Shown here: in pieces, positions 1 through 6,314 of the stretch
How the letters are laid out: every line of letters begins with the position of its first letter
Position numbering within the stretch: the stretch's first letter is position 1
From: CAZRNB01 sp964601355
GTDB taxonomy: Bacteria; Planctomycetota; Phycisphaerae; Sedimentisphaerales; Anaerobacaceae
Reading direction: 5' to 3'
Length of the DNA: 6,321 bases
NCBI GenBank assembly: GCA_964601355.1
Contig: CAZRNB010000148.1
Location: 1-6,321, forward strand
Translations under genes and position numbers: made by a program
Notes under the pieces: model-generated
The model's database searches: none
Seen by the model: only the letters and a program-made list of their open reading frames with translations
Told to the model about the DNA's origin: nothing

Positions 1-68
1 TAGGCCTCAATCATATCAGAGTACACGATTGGAAACAGCCTTTCATGGGATTACTATGACTCAGAAAC

Positions 69-2186
69 TTATTCGCTGCTCATAACTTCAGGATACAGGA
101 TAATCCTTGCATCGACCGCGATGGGCGTCGTGCCGGCCGGGCCGGCCATGTACGGATTTATGTCCACCTCCTGAATCTGCGGAAACTCCGTCACTAATTG
201 CGACAATCTCTGCAAGCCCTCGGCTATCGCGTCAATATCTACGCCTTCCTGGCCGCGGACGCCTTTTAGAATCTGATAGGTCTTTGTGCTGATAAGCATC
301 TGCTTAGCCTCCTCGGCCGTCAGCGGCGCCAGATAGAAAGAGACGTCTTTAAGCACTTCAACCATTATCCCGCCCATTCCGAACATCATCAACGGGCCAA
401 AATGCGGGTCACGATTCATTCCGAGAATGACCTCTTTTCCGAGCTTGTACATCTTCTCAACGAGCACGCCTAAGATGTTGGCGTCGGGCCGCTTTTGGGG
501 GATTCGATACATCATCAAATCAAACGCATCCTTTACCTGCTGCTCGCTATTTAAGCCGAGCTTAACGCCGCCCACGTCGGATTTGTGCAAAATCTCGGAC
601 GACCAGATTTTTAGCACGACCGGAAATCCAATTTGCCCAGCTATATTTGCAGCCTGCTCCGGCGTGTTGGCGATAGAGCCTTCGGGCGTTTTGAAGCCAT
701 AAGCCTGGAGTATCGCTTTTGAATCCGTCTCGCCAATCTCTCTGCTGCCGCGCCAAAGCTGGCGTTCGATTATATTCTCGACCTTTCTTCGATTAACCGG
801 GAAGAGCTTGACAACTCTTTTTGGCCTGTTAAGCCAGCGTACATAATCGGCCATAACTTTGATTGTGGCGACCGCACTTTCGAGGGTATCATAGCACGGA
901 ATTTTACCCTCGCGCAAAATCTTAATTCCTTCTTCAACTTTTTTTGCTCCGAGAAAACAGGCAAGGATAGGCTTTGTTGAATTTTTTAGAGCTATTTTGA
1001 CGATAGCCTTTGCGGACTCTGTTGGCTCCGTCATCGCCTGCGGCGTCAGCAGCACCAAAACCGTATCAACATTGCCGTCTTTGAGGACGGCATCAAGTGC
1101 AAACTCATAACGGTCGGCCAGCGCATCACCCAAGATGTCAATGGGATTATACAGGTTTGAAGCAGAAGGCATTTTTTGAGCTAATTTTTTGGTTGTTTCA
1201 TCGGTCAGCTTCGCAAAGGTAAGGTCTTTTGCCTCAATGGCATCGGCGGCCATAATTCCGGGACCGCCGGCGTTGGTTATAACCACTACGCTGGGGCCTT
1301 TGGGTGTCGGCTGAAAGGCTAACGCCTGTGCATAATCAAACTGCTGTTTGATGGAATTGCAGCGAATGATACCCGCCCGTGCAAATGCCGATTCGTAAGC
1401 TGCTTCGCCGCCTGCAAGGCTGCCGGTATGCGAGGAGGCCGCCTTTGCGCCTGCTGCGGAACCGCCGGCTTTTATCAGCAGCATAGGTTTATTATGTGAA
1501 ATCCGCTCCGCTTGTCTTACGAAGTCATTGCCGTTAGTAATGCTTTCAAGGTAGCCTGCGATGACTTTCGTTTCGGGGTCTTCTCCAAACGCTTTTATAA
1601 CGTCCAGCTCGTCCACGTCCGCTTTGTTGCCGATACTGACGAGCTTGCTAAAGCCGATGCCGTTTGCATTTGCTATATCAAGTATGGCTGCCATTAGCGC
1701 CCCCGATTGGGAGACGTAGCCTATTACACCTTCAGCCGGCAGGTCGCCGCCGAAACTGGCATTTAATTTATTAGCGGGCGCTATCACGCCCAGACAATTT
1801 GGGCCGATGATTCTAATGCCTGCTTGTTTTGCGATTTGAACGATCTGCTCTTCAAGCTGTTTTCCCTCTTTGCCGACTTCTTTGAAGCCGGCTGTAATAA
1901 TGATGACCGATTTTACCTTGACCTTTGCGCATTGCTGTAAAACTATCGGCACATTTTTAGCCGGCACAACAATAATCACCAATTCTGGAATCTTGCCGAT
2001 AGATTCGAGGTCGGGATAGCAGGTCAATCCCTCGATGCTGTCGGCATTGGGATTAACGGGGAATATTCTGCCCTTGTAGCCGGCTGCAATCATATTGGCT
2101 AAGATTTCGTAGCCGACCTTGCCTTTCTGGCGTGAAGCGCCAACTATGGCCACAGACTTAGGATTTAAAAAGTTCTCGAGACTCAT
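69..2186 (-). CDS. ADP-forming acetate/acyl-CoA ligase (fused alpha-beta, ACD family)
   Basis: Predicted cytosolic enzyme interconverting acyl-CoA + ADP + Pi with free acid + ATP + CoA, typically acetyl-CoA to acetate with substrate-level phosphorylation. The 705-residue chain has the single-polypeptide ACD order: CoA-binding Rossmann domain (about 3-130, with VAIVGAS at 12-18 and IGPNCLG at 127-133), succinyl-CoA-ligase-like domain (about 150-290, SQSGA at 159-163), third ligase domain (about 300-450), a linker, and an ATP-grasp domain (about 485-700). H253 in SSHTGS fits the phosphorylated alpha-subunit histidine, and H534 in HKSDVGG fits the second, beta-side histidine. There is no GNAT domain, so it is not a Pat-type lysine acetyltransferase. 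I chose ATG 2186 over an upstream in-frame TTG (2195): MSLENFLNPKSVA is the usual family N-terminus, and the TTG lies only 3 nt from the AAGGA motif. It follows the CDF gene by 152 nt with its own candidate promoter. Family is secure; the exact acyl substrate cannot be read from sequence. Confidence 0.93.
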   Translation of the reverse strand: MSLENFLNPKSVAIVGASRQKGKVGYEILANMIAAGYKGRIFPVNPNADSIEGLTCYPDLESIGKIPELVIIVVPAKNVPIVLQQCAKVKVKSVIIITAGFKEVGKEGKQLEEQIVQIAKQAGIRIIGPNCLGVIAPANKLNASFGGDLPAEGVIGYVSQSGALMAAILDIANANGIGFSKLVSIGNKADVDELDVIKAFGEDPETKVIAGYLESITNGNDFVRQAERISHNKPMLLIKAGGSAAGAKAASSHTGSLAGGEAAYESAFARAGIIRCNSIKQQFDYAQALAFQPTPKGPSVVVITNAGGPGIMAADAIEAKDLTFAKLTDETTKKLAQKMPSASNLYNPIDILGDALADRYEFALDAVLKDGNVDTVLVLLTPQAMTEPTESAKAIVKIALKNSTKPILACFLGAKKVEEGIKILREGKIPCYDTLESAVATIKVMADYVRWLNRPKRVVKLFPVNRRKVENIIERQLWRGSREIGETDSKAILQAYGFKTPEGSIANTPEQAANIAGQIGFPVVLKIWSSEILHKSDVGGVKLGLNSEQQVKDAFDLMMYRIPQKRPDANILGVLVEKMYKLGKEVILGMNRDPHFGPLMMFGMGGIMVEVLKDVSFYLAPLTAEEAKQMLISTKTYQILKGVRGQEGVDIDAIAEGLQRLSQLVTEFPQIQEVDINPYMAGPAGTTPIAVDARIILYPEVMSSE

Positions 2187-2198
2187 AAAAAGCAATAG

Positions 2199-2203
2199 TC
2201 CTT
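2199..2203 (-). promoter_or_regulatory. Possible ribosome binding site for the acyl-CoA ligase
   Basis: The minus strand reads AAGGA here, 12 nt before ATG 2186 and 3 nt before the alternative TTG at 2195. Twelve nucleotides is long and three is too short, so the motif favours the ATG only moderately. The conserved N-terminal sequence of the protein decides the start. Confidence 0.4.
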
Positions 2204-2237
2204 ACCAAAACAACACCGGTCTCCAAAAGAAGCAAGT

Positions 2238-2266
2238 ATTTTATTCTATTTGTCGGCCAATTGCAA
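2238..2266 (-). promoter_or_regulatory. Candidate sigma70-type promoter for the acyl-CoA ligase
   Basis: On the minus strand, TTGCAA (2266-2261; 4/6 to TTGACA) is followed after exactly 17 nt by TAAAAT (2243-2238; 5/6 to TATAAT). Transcription would start near 2231, leaving a leader of about 45 nt that includes the AAGGA motif before ATG 2186. The site lies just downstream of the heptamer array, in the longest gap of the window. It would let the ligase be expressed apart from the upstream genes. It is a pattern match by eye in AT-rich DNA, so it is only a candidate. Confidence 0.4.
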
Positions 2267-2279
2267 AGATTTTCAGGGG

Positions 2280-2321
2280 TCAGGTATCAGGACTCTGAAC
2301 TCTGAACTCCGAACTATGAAC
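2280..2321. repeat. Degenerate heptamer tandem array (six units)
   Basis: Read on the plus strand, six consecutive 7-nt units lie in one phase: TCAGGTA, TCAGGAC, TCTGAAC, TCTGAAC, TCCGAAC and TATGAAC. Neighbouring units differ by at most a few bases, and two are identical. The array sits between the CDF stop codon and the candidate ligase promoter. It encodes nothing apparent and is not self-complementary enough to be a convincing terminator. Two other short-period arrays with different unit sequences occur in and beside glmM. Confidence 0.8.
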
Positions 2322-2338
2322 AATTATGTCTTGTGGAC

Positions 2339-3235
2339 TTATTGTCTTAGTTCCGGTATATCCGGCTCAATGTGGATGGTAATATTAACAGGCCTGGTGA
2401 GCTGCTCATTCAGGGCAGTTTCCAGGTGTTGTGATATTTCGTGGGCGGCAGCGACGTTCAAATTTGGGTCAACTAAGATGTGAAGGTCGAGAAAGACCTC
2501 TCTTCCGACGGCGCGGGTGCGAAGACGATGGTACTGGCGGATTTGGCCATTGGCTTTGATGATATTTTGGATTTGGTCAATGGTTGCCTGATCAACGGCC
2601 CTTTCAATAAGCTCCCCGAGGCAATCACTAATAAGCTTGGTGGCAACTATCATGACCATGACGCCTATGCCGATGGCGGCAACCTGGTCGCCGTGGTTGA
2701 GGCCCAATTTCTGCGCAACCACGCCAACGATGACGGCAACGGAGCTTAAGGCATCAGCCCTGTCGTGCCAGGCGTTTGCAAGCGCTGCCGGGCAGTGATA
2801 TTTCATTGCTACTGCTTTTGTAACACGATAAACCACCTCTTTAACGACAATGGCCCCAATCGCCGCGACCAGGACCAGGTTCCGAGGACGAGTGACATTG
2901 TCTTTTGCAATGTCCAGTGCTGCATAGTAAATCATTCCGAGGCCGACGCCTAACAGGCCCAGTGCAATCGCAACAGCCGCGAGCGTCTCCAGCTTGCCGT
3001 GTCCGTATTGATGGCTTGAATCGGGCTTTTTAGAGCCGAAATAAAGGCCCAGCAGGACCGCTATGTCGGTGAGCATATCCGACACCGAATGAACAGCATC
3101 AGCAAGAAGAGATAACGAGCCGGTTACTAAACCTACCACGAGCTTTCCGGCAATCAGAAAGACGTTGGCCAAGATGCTGAGATATGTAACAAGCCGAAGC
3201 TGTCTTGATGCAATCTGTTGTTTGTCGTCGTTCAT
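2339..3235 (-). CDS. Cation diffusion facilitator (CDF) family metal transporter
   Basis: Predicted inner-membrane divalent-metal/proton antiporter exporting Zn2+ or a similar ion from the cytosol. The 298-residue protein has six hydrophobic segments (about 15-37, 42-66, 86-106, 119-138, 160-178 and 184-202) and a cytosolic C-terminal dimerisation domain (about 207-298). The transport site is visible as H49xxxD53 in TM2 (LLADAVHSVSD) and H157xxxD161 in TM5 (AWHDRADALSS). Two His plus two Asp is usual for zinc-type CDFs, but specificity is inferred. The YGHGKLE loop follows TM2, and the tail carries the family DLHI, AHEIS and ITIHIEP patches. The longest ORF begins at GTG 3241, but that GTG is part of a GAGGTG ribosome binding site; ATG 3235 is preferred. 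It starts 24 nt after the glmM stop, so the two are likely co-transcribed. I see no metal-regulator gene nearby. Confidence 0.93.
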   Translation of the reverse strand: MNDDKQQIASRQLRLVTYLSILANVFLIAGKLVVGLVTGSLSLLADAVHSVSDMLTDIAVLLGLYFGSKKPDSSHQYGHGKLETLAAVAIALGLLGVGLGMIYYAALDIAKDNVTRPRNLVLVAAIGAIVVKEVVYRVTKAVAMKYHCPAALANAWHDRADALSSVAVIVGVVAQKLGLNHGDQVAAIGIGVMVMIVATKLISDCLGELIERAVDQATIDQIQNIIKANGQIRQYHRLRTRAVGREVFLDLHILVDPNLNVAAAHEISQHLETALNEQLTRPVNITIHIEPDIPELRQ

Positions 3236-3238
3236 ATA

Positions 3239-3244
3239 CACCTC
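3239..3244 (-). promoter_or_regulatory. Ribosome binding site that decides the CDF start
   Basis: The minus strand reads GAGGTG, a six-base match to the complement of the usual 16S rRNA 3' tail, then TAT, then ATG 3235. Counting from GAGG, the spacing to the ATG is 5 nt. The GTG inside this motif is itself the longest-ORF start, so that start would overlap its own Shine-Dalgarno sequence and is unlikely. Confidence 0.65.
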
Positions 3245-3259
3245 TAAGATGGTGGTTTG

Positions 3260-4639
3260 TCAACGTGCTAATTTAAGAACAGCATTAATATATTTTTGGA
3301 CAGCATCTTTGCTGGTTGCCTCTGCAATAACGCGCACGACCGGTTCCGTATTGCTCGGGCGGATATGCAGCCAGCCGTCGTCGAAGTCGAACCGGCAGCC
3401 ATCAGTTGTATTAAGCTTTGCGTGGGCAAAGGTTTTTTTTGCCATATCCAAAATCTGCTTAGCCTGGCCTGGCTCGACTGCGAGCTTATGTTTGCTCATA
3501 TAATAGCCGCCAATTTCGCCAACCAACTGCTTTACTGTTTTTCCTGTCTCTGCCATAAGCTGCAGGACAAGGGCGATTCCTACGAGGCTGTCACGAACGG
3601 GGCTTACTCGCAAGTCGATTACGCCGCCATTGCCTTCGCCGCCGATGATGCAGTTGTGTTCGAGCATGGCTTGAGCCACATTGGCCTCGCCGACGGCAGT
3701 ACGGTAAACCACCCCGCCGGCTTTTGCTGCTATGTCGTCGAGCATTCTCGACGTAGAAAGGTTTGTCGCTGCTTTGCCGGTCTTTTTCATAAAAATGTAC
3801 TTTGCTGCCAAAGCCAAAGTATATTCCTCGCCAATATATGTTCCGGTTTCATTGACGATCGCCAGTCTGTCGGCGTCGGGGTCCTGGGCAAAGCCAATGT
3901 CTGCTTTATTGGATTTTACCACCTCACAAAGCTCTTTGACGTTTTCAACGGTCGGTTCAGGCGTGTGGGCGAATAGCCCGGTCGGTTCATCGTTTATAGC
4001 TGTAACTTCACAACCAAGCTCTGCAAGCAGCTTTTTAGTAATTCGTCCACCTGCTCCGTTGACGCTGTCCAGCGCGACTTTGAATTTCCTTGCTGTAATC
4101 GAATCTTTATCTACTATTGCCAAAATCTTTTCGATGTGGATAGTATCGGTTTGCTCATTAACCGACAATTTGCCACAGCCGTTTGAGTCAGCGAAAATAA
4201 AACGTCTATTTAGAAAATTATTTTTGATTTGCTCTGCATCATCGGCCGGCGGAGCAATACCATTACCGAGCAGCAGCTTTATGCCGTTATATTGAGCCGG
4301 ATTGTGTGAAGCGGTGATGACGACTCCACCGCAGCAGCGAAGCTGTCTTGCCATCACGGCTACGCTGGGCGTGGTCACCAGCCCTAAATCGACCACGTTG
4401 CTTCCGACTGCGCATAATCCTGCCGACACGGCAGATTTTAACATTTGGCCGCTGGTACGAGAATCACGGCCGATGCAAACCGATTTCGTATTGCGTGTTG
4501 CGTATTGCGTAGTGCGTTCAAATTTATCTTTAAGAAATGTCCCGAAAGCGCAACCATACTCAGCGGCAATAGAAGGCGTGAAGTTTACGCCAACAATGCC
4601 CCTCATTCCACTAATGCTTATTATTAGCTGTTCGACCAT
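3260..4639 (-). CDS. glmM: Phosphoglucosamine mutase, archaeal-type GlmM (alpha-D-phosphohexomutase superfamily)
   Basis: Predicted cytosolic Mg2+-dependent mutase converting glucosamine-6-phosphate to glucosamine-1-phosphate for UDP-GlcNAc, peptidoglycan and surface-sugar synthesis. The 459 residues cover all four superfamily domains: the N-terminal SGMRGIVG; the phosphoserine loop TASHNP with catalytic S111; the metal loop DPDADR (253-258); the sugar-binding loop GGEGNGG (333-339); and the phosphate-binding loop RPSNTEP (427-433). GGEGNGG and RPSNTEP resemble the archaeal-type GlmM/phosphomannomutase branch rather than classical bacterial GlmM, so phosphomannomutase or phosphoglucomutase activity remains possible. 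Residues 40-52 are an insertion encoded by a heptamer tandem array; without it the protein would be 446 aa, a normal family length. ATG 4639 is supported by the conserved start VEQLIISISG and an in-frame TGA 9 nt upstream. No Shine-Dalgarno sequence precedes it; an octamer repeat runs right up to the start codon. It lies 85 nt after serA and 24 nt before the CDF gene. Confidence 0.9.
   Translation of the reverse strand: MVEQLIISISGMRGIVGVNFTPSIAAEYGCAFGTFLKDKFERTTQYATRNTKSVCIGRDSRTSGQMLKSAVSAGLCAVGSNVVDLGLVTTPSVAVMARQLRCCGGVVITASHNPAQYNGIKLLLGNGIAPPADDAEQIKNNFLNRRFIFADSNGCGKLSVNEQTDTIHIEKILAIVDKDSITARKFKVALDSVNGAGGRITKKLLAELGCEVTAINDEPTGLFAHTPEPTVENVKELCEVVKSNKADIGFAQDPDADRLAIVNETGTYIGEEYTLALAAKYIFMKKTGKAATNLSTSRMLDDIAAKAGGVVYRTAVGEANVAQAMLEHNCIIGGEGNGGVIDLRVSPVRDSLVGIALVLQLMAETGKTVKQLVGEIGGYYMSKHKLAVEPGQAKQILDMAKKTFAHAKLNTTDGCRFDFDDGWLHIRPSNTEPVVRVIAEATSKDAVQKYINAVLKLAR
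4487..4519. repeat. Heptamer tandem array inside glmM
   Basis: On the plus strand four 7-nt units run without interruption: CGTATTG, CGTGTTG, CGTATTG and CGTAGTG, followed by a partial CGTTC. In the glmM sense the unit is CAATACG-like, translated as ERTTQYATRNT. Because 7 is not a multiple of 3, three units make one heptapeptide period; a pure CAATACG array would be stop-free in all six frames. The tetranucleotide ATTT flanks the array at 4483-4486 and 4522-4525. Deleting one copy plus the array (39 nt, 13 codons) joins LKDK directly to SVCIGRD in frame. Confidence 0.85.
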
Positions 4640-4677
4640 ATAAGATCATAAGAGCAAAAGAGCATAAGAACACAAGT
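4638..4677. repeat. Degenerate octamer tandem array touching the glmM start codon
   Basis: Five 8-nt units lie in phase on the plus strand: ATATAAGA, TCATAAGA, GCAAAAGA, GCATAAGA and ACACAAGT. The first unit includes two bases of the glmM start codon (CAT at 4637-4639 on the plus strand). The array therefore forms the whole proximal leader of glmM and leaves no room for a standard ribosome binding site. Confidence 0.7.
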
Positions 4678-4714
4678 AATTTACAAGCTTATGCACTTTT
4701 GCCTTGTGCACTTA
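4641..4714. repeat. Imperfect inverted repeat filling the serA-glmM gap
   Basis: The arm at 4641-4668 is the imperfect reverse complement of 4688-4714. The arms share TAAG, CA, AAG, GCAAAAG and GCATAAG, with four mismatches and one single-base gap, around a 19-nt loop that itself contains the near-palindrome GTAATTTAC. Both arms are made of GCANAAG-like units in opposite orientation. A transcript could fold into a stem of about 27 pairs ending 1 nt before the glmM ATG. There is no U-tract after it, so it is not a standard intrinsic terminator. A role in mRNA stability, attenuation or translation control is possible but unproven. Confidence 0.7.
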
Positions 4715-4724
4715 AGACCGGAGG

Positions 4725-6314
4725 TTAGTCCAGCCTGCAGACATAAAGCTCGTTCACGAAATCGAGATTGCTAAACTCTTCGATGGCTTTTGCATCCGGC
4801 TCTTTATCGAGACTGACGGCCAGAGTCGCTTTTTGCTCTGCTGGTTTTTGACCAACGCCCATTGTGCAGATATTGATGTTATGTCTGCCGCAGACCATTC
4901 CCACGGCTCCGATGACGCCGGGCCTATCGTCGTTAAAGATAATTAAAACCGCCCCCTGGGGCGTCATTTCTATATTGAAGCCGTCTATTTCAATGATGCG
5001 CAGCAGTTTCTCGCCAAAGACCGAGCCGGTTACCGTGCGTGTGACCTTATCGGTGACGACTTTGGCAGTGAAGCTTGACGCAACGTCCCTGGCCTCGGGA
5101 TTTTTCGTCTCATCTATGCTGATGCCGCGTTCTTTGGCCAGGACAGGGACATTAACAATGTTTAACGGCATGTCAAAGTGCTTCTGGAGCAGGCCTATCG
5201 CGAAGTAAAGGCTGATCGGCTCGACGGCCATTTCAGCGATTGAGCCACGATATTGAACTTCCACATTCTTGATGTGACCCGGAGCAATAGTGCTTAGCAG
5301 TGTGCCGATTCGCCGGGCAAGCTCAGCATATTGTTTGACGATTGGCGGCATGGCCCCGATGGCAGATGGAGCATTAACCGCGTTTCTGACGGGTCCTCCC
5401 TTGATCGCATCGACGATTATCCGGGCGGCTTCTACCGCCACCTCAACCTGTGCCTCCTCGGTGCTGGCGCCTAAATGGGGCGTTACAAGACAGTTTTCAA
5501 ATTCCTTAAAACGCGTATTTTCGGGCGGCTCTTTGGGAAAGACGTCCAAAGCCGCACCGGCGATGCGTTTTTCGGCAAGAGCATTGTACAGGGCATCTTC
5601 GTTGATAATTCCTCCGCGGGCGCAGTTGATAAGCATAACACTCGGCTTCATCATTTTAATCTGATCGGCGTCAATCATATTCAGCGTCTGCGGATTTTTC
5701 GGCACGTGGACGGTGATATAATCGGATTCTTTGAATATTCGCTCGAGTTTGTCGGTTACTTCTACGCCGAGTTTTTCAGCTTCGGCTGGTGCGGCCAGCG
5801 GGTCATAGCCTAAGATTTTCATATTAAAGCCTTTTGCCATTGCTGCAACAGCCATGCCGATTCTGCCCAGCCCGATGATGCCAATGACTTTATTATTCAA
5901 CTGGTTTCCCATGTATTTCTTTTTTTCCCAGATGCCGGCCTTTAGGCTGTTGCAGGCTGGGATGACCTTTCGGCTTTGTGCGAGTATTAAAGCCATTGTA
6001 TGCTCGGCGGCGCTGAGGGTATTGCCGCCGGGGGTGTTCATAACCAGGATTCCTTTTCTGGTCGCTTCAGGAACATCAACGTTATCCACGCCGGCGCCGG
6101 CTCTGGCAATTGCTTTAAGTTTGCCGGGATTGGCCAGGACTTTGGTGGTGACTTTTGTGGCGCTACGGATGATTAAGCCGTCATATTCGCCTATAATCCT
6201 GGCAAGCTCATCTTCGCTTATGCCGGTTTTAACAACAGCCTCAACTCCTTCTTTTGAATTGAGTATGTCGATGCCTTCCTGTGCAAGTTTATCTGAGATT
6301 AGTACTTTAATCAT
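4725..6314 (-). CDS. serA: D-3-phosphoglycerate dehydrogenase, long form with ACT domain
   Basis: Predicted cytosolic NAD-dependent enzyme oxidising 3-phosphoglycerate to 3-phosphohydroxypyruvate, the first committed step of serine synthesis and so of glycine and one-carbon units. The 529 residues match long-form SerA. The N-terminal substrate-binding part carries IIRSATKV (48-55) and RAGAGVDNVD (71-80). The Rossmann part has GLGRIG (148-153), with D171 placed to bind the NAD ribose. The catalytic set is R233 (CARGG), E262 (PKEPP) and H280 (PHLGAST). An intervening allosteric domain covers about 320-445. A C-terminal ACT domain (about 453-529) includes DRPGVIG and N481, positions used for serine feedback binding in known long-form enzymes. 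ATG 6314 gives the usual MIKVLISDKL start. Only 7 nt upstream are in the window, so its promoter and ribosome binding site cannot be judged. It stops 85 nt before glmM. No defect is visible. Confidence 0.96.
   Translation of the reverse strand: MIKVLISDKLAQEGIDILNSKEGVEAVVKTGISEDELARIIGEYDGLIIRSATKVTTKVLANPGKLKAIARAGAGVDNVDVPEATRKGILVMNTPGGNTLSAAEHTMALILAQSRKVIPACNSLKAGIWEKKKYMGNQLNNKVIGIIGLGRIGMAVAAMAKGFNMKILGYDPLAAPAEAEKLGVEVTDKLERIFKESDYITVHVPKNPQTLNMIDADQIKMMKPSVMLINCARGGIINEDALYNALAEKRIAGAALDVFPKEPPENTRFKEFENCLVTPHLGASTEEAQVEVAVEAARIIVDAIKGGPVRNAVNAPSAIGAMPPIVKQYAELARRIGTLLSTIAPGHIKNVEVQYRGSIAEMAVEPISLYFAIGLLQKHFDMPLNIVNVPVLAKERGISIDETKNPEARDVASSFTAKVVTDKVTRTVTGSVFGEKLLRIIEIDGFNIEMTPQGAVLIIFNDDRPGVIGAVGMVCGRHNINICTMGVGQKPAEQKATLAVSLDKEPDAKAIEEFSNLDFVNELYVCRLD

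Noticed and set aside
1..68. Possible start of another minus-strand gene downstream of the ligase (open frame reading HERLFPIVYSDMIEA toward the window edge, with GTG at 26 or ATG at 14)
   Set aside because: At most nine codons after a possible start are in the window, an AAAGG motif sits 12 nt from the GTG, and the protein cannot be identified. It may be real, but the support is too thin to annotate.
2184..2195. TTG 2195 as the ligase start (708 aa)
   Set aside because: It adds only MLF before the conserved MSLENFLNPKSVA start, is a rare start codon, and lies just 3 nt from the AAGGA motif.
2280..2321. CRISPR array
   Set aside because: The 7-nt units are directly adjacent with no spacers and are far too short for CRISPR repeats; the same holds for the other two arrays.
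2258..2325. CAATT direct repeat (2258-2262 and 2321-2325) around the heptamer array as a target-site duplication
   Set aside because: The left copy is 17 nt away from the array edge and overlaps the candidate -35 box, so chance is the simpler explanation.
3296..3976. Plus-strand open frame of 226 codons, with further ones at 3732-4295, 4302-4643, 4864-5208 and 5290-5664
   Set aside because: All lie opposite well-conserved minus-strand enzymes, overlap each other in different frames, show no recognisable domain, and read as antisense shadows of the real genes.
4641..4714. Intrinsic transcription terminator after serA
   Set aside because: The inverted repeat is long, imperfect and AT-rich, with no run of U after the stem, and it ends at the glmM start codon. 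It does not fit a standard terminator.
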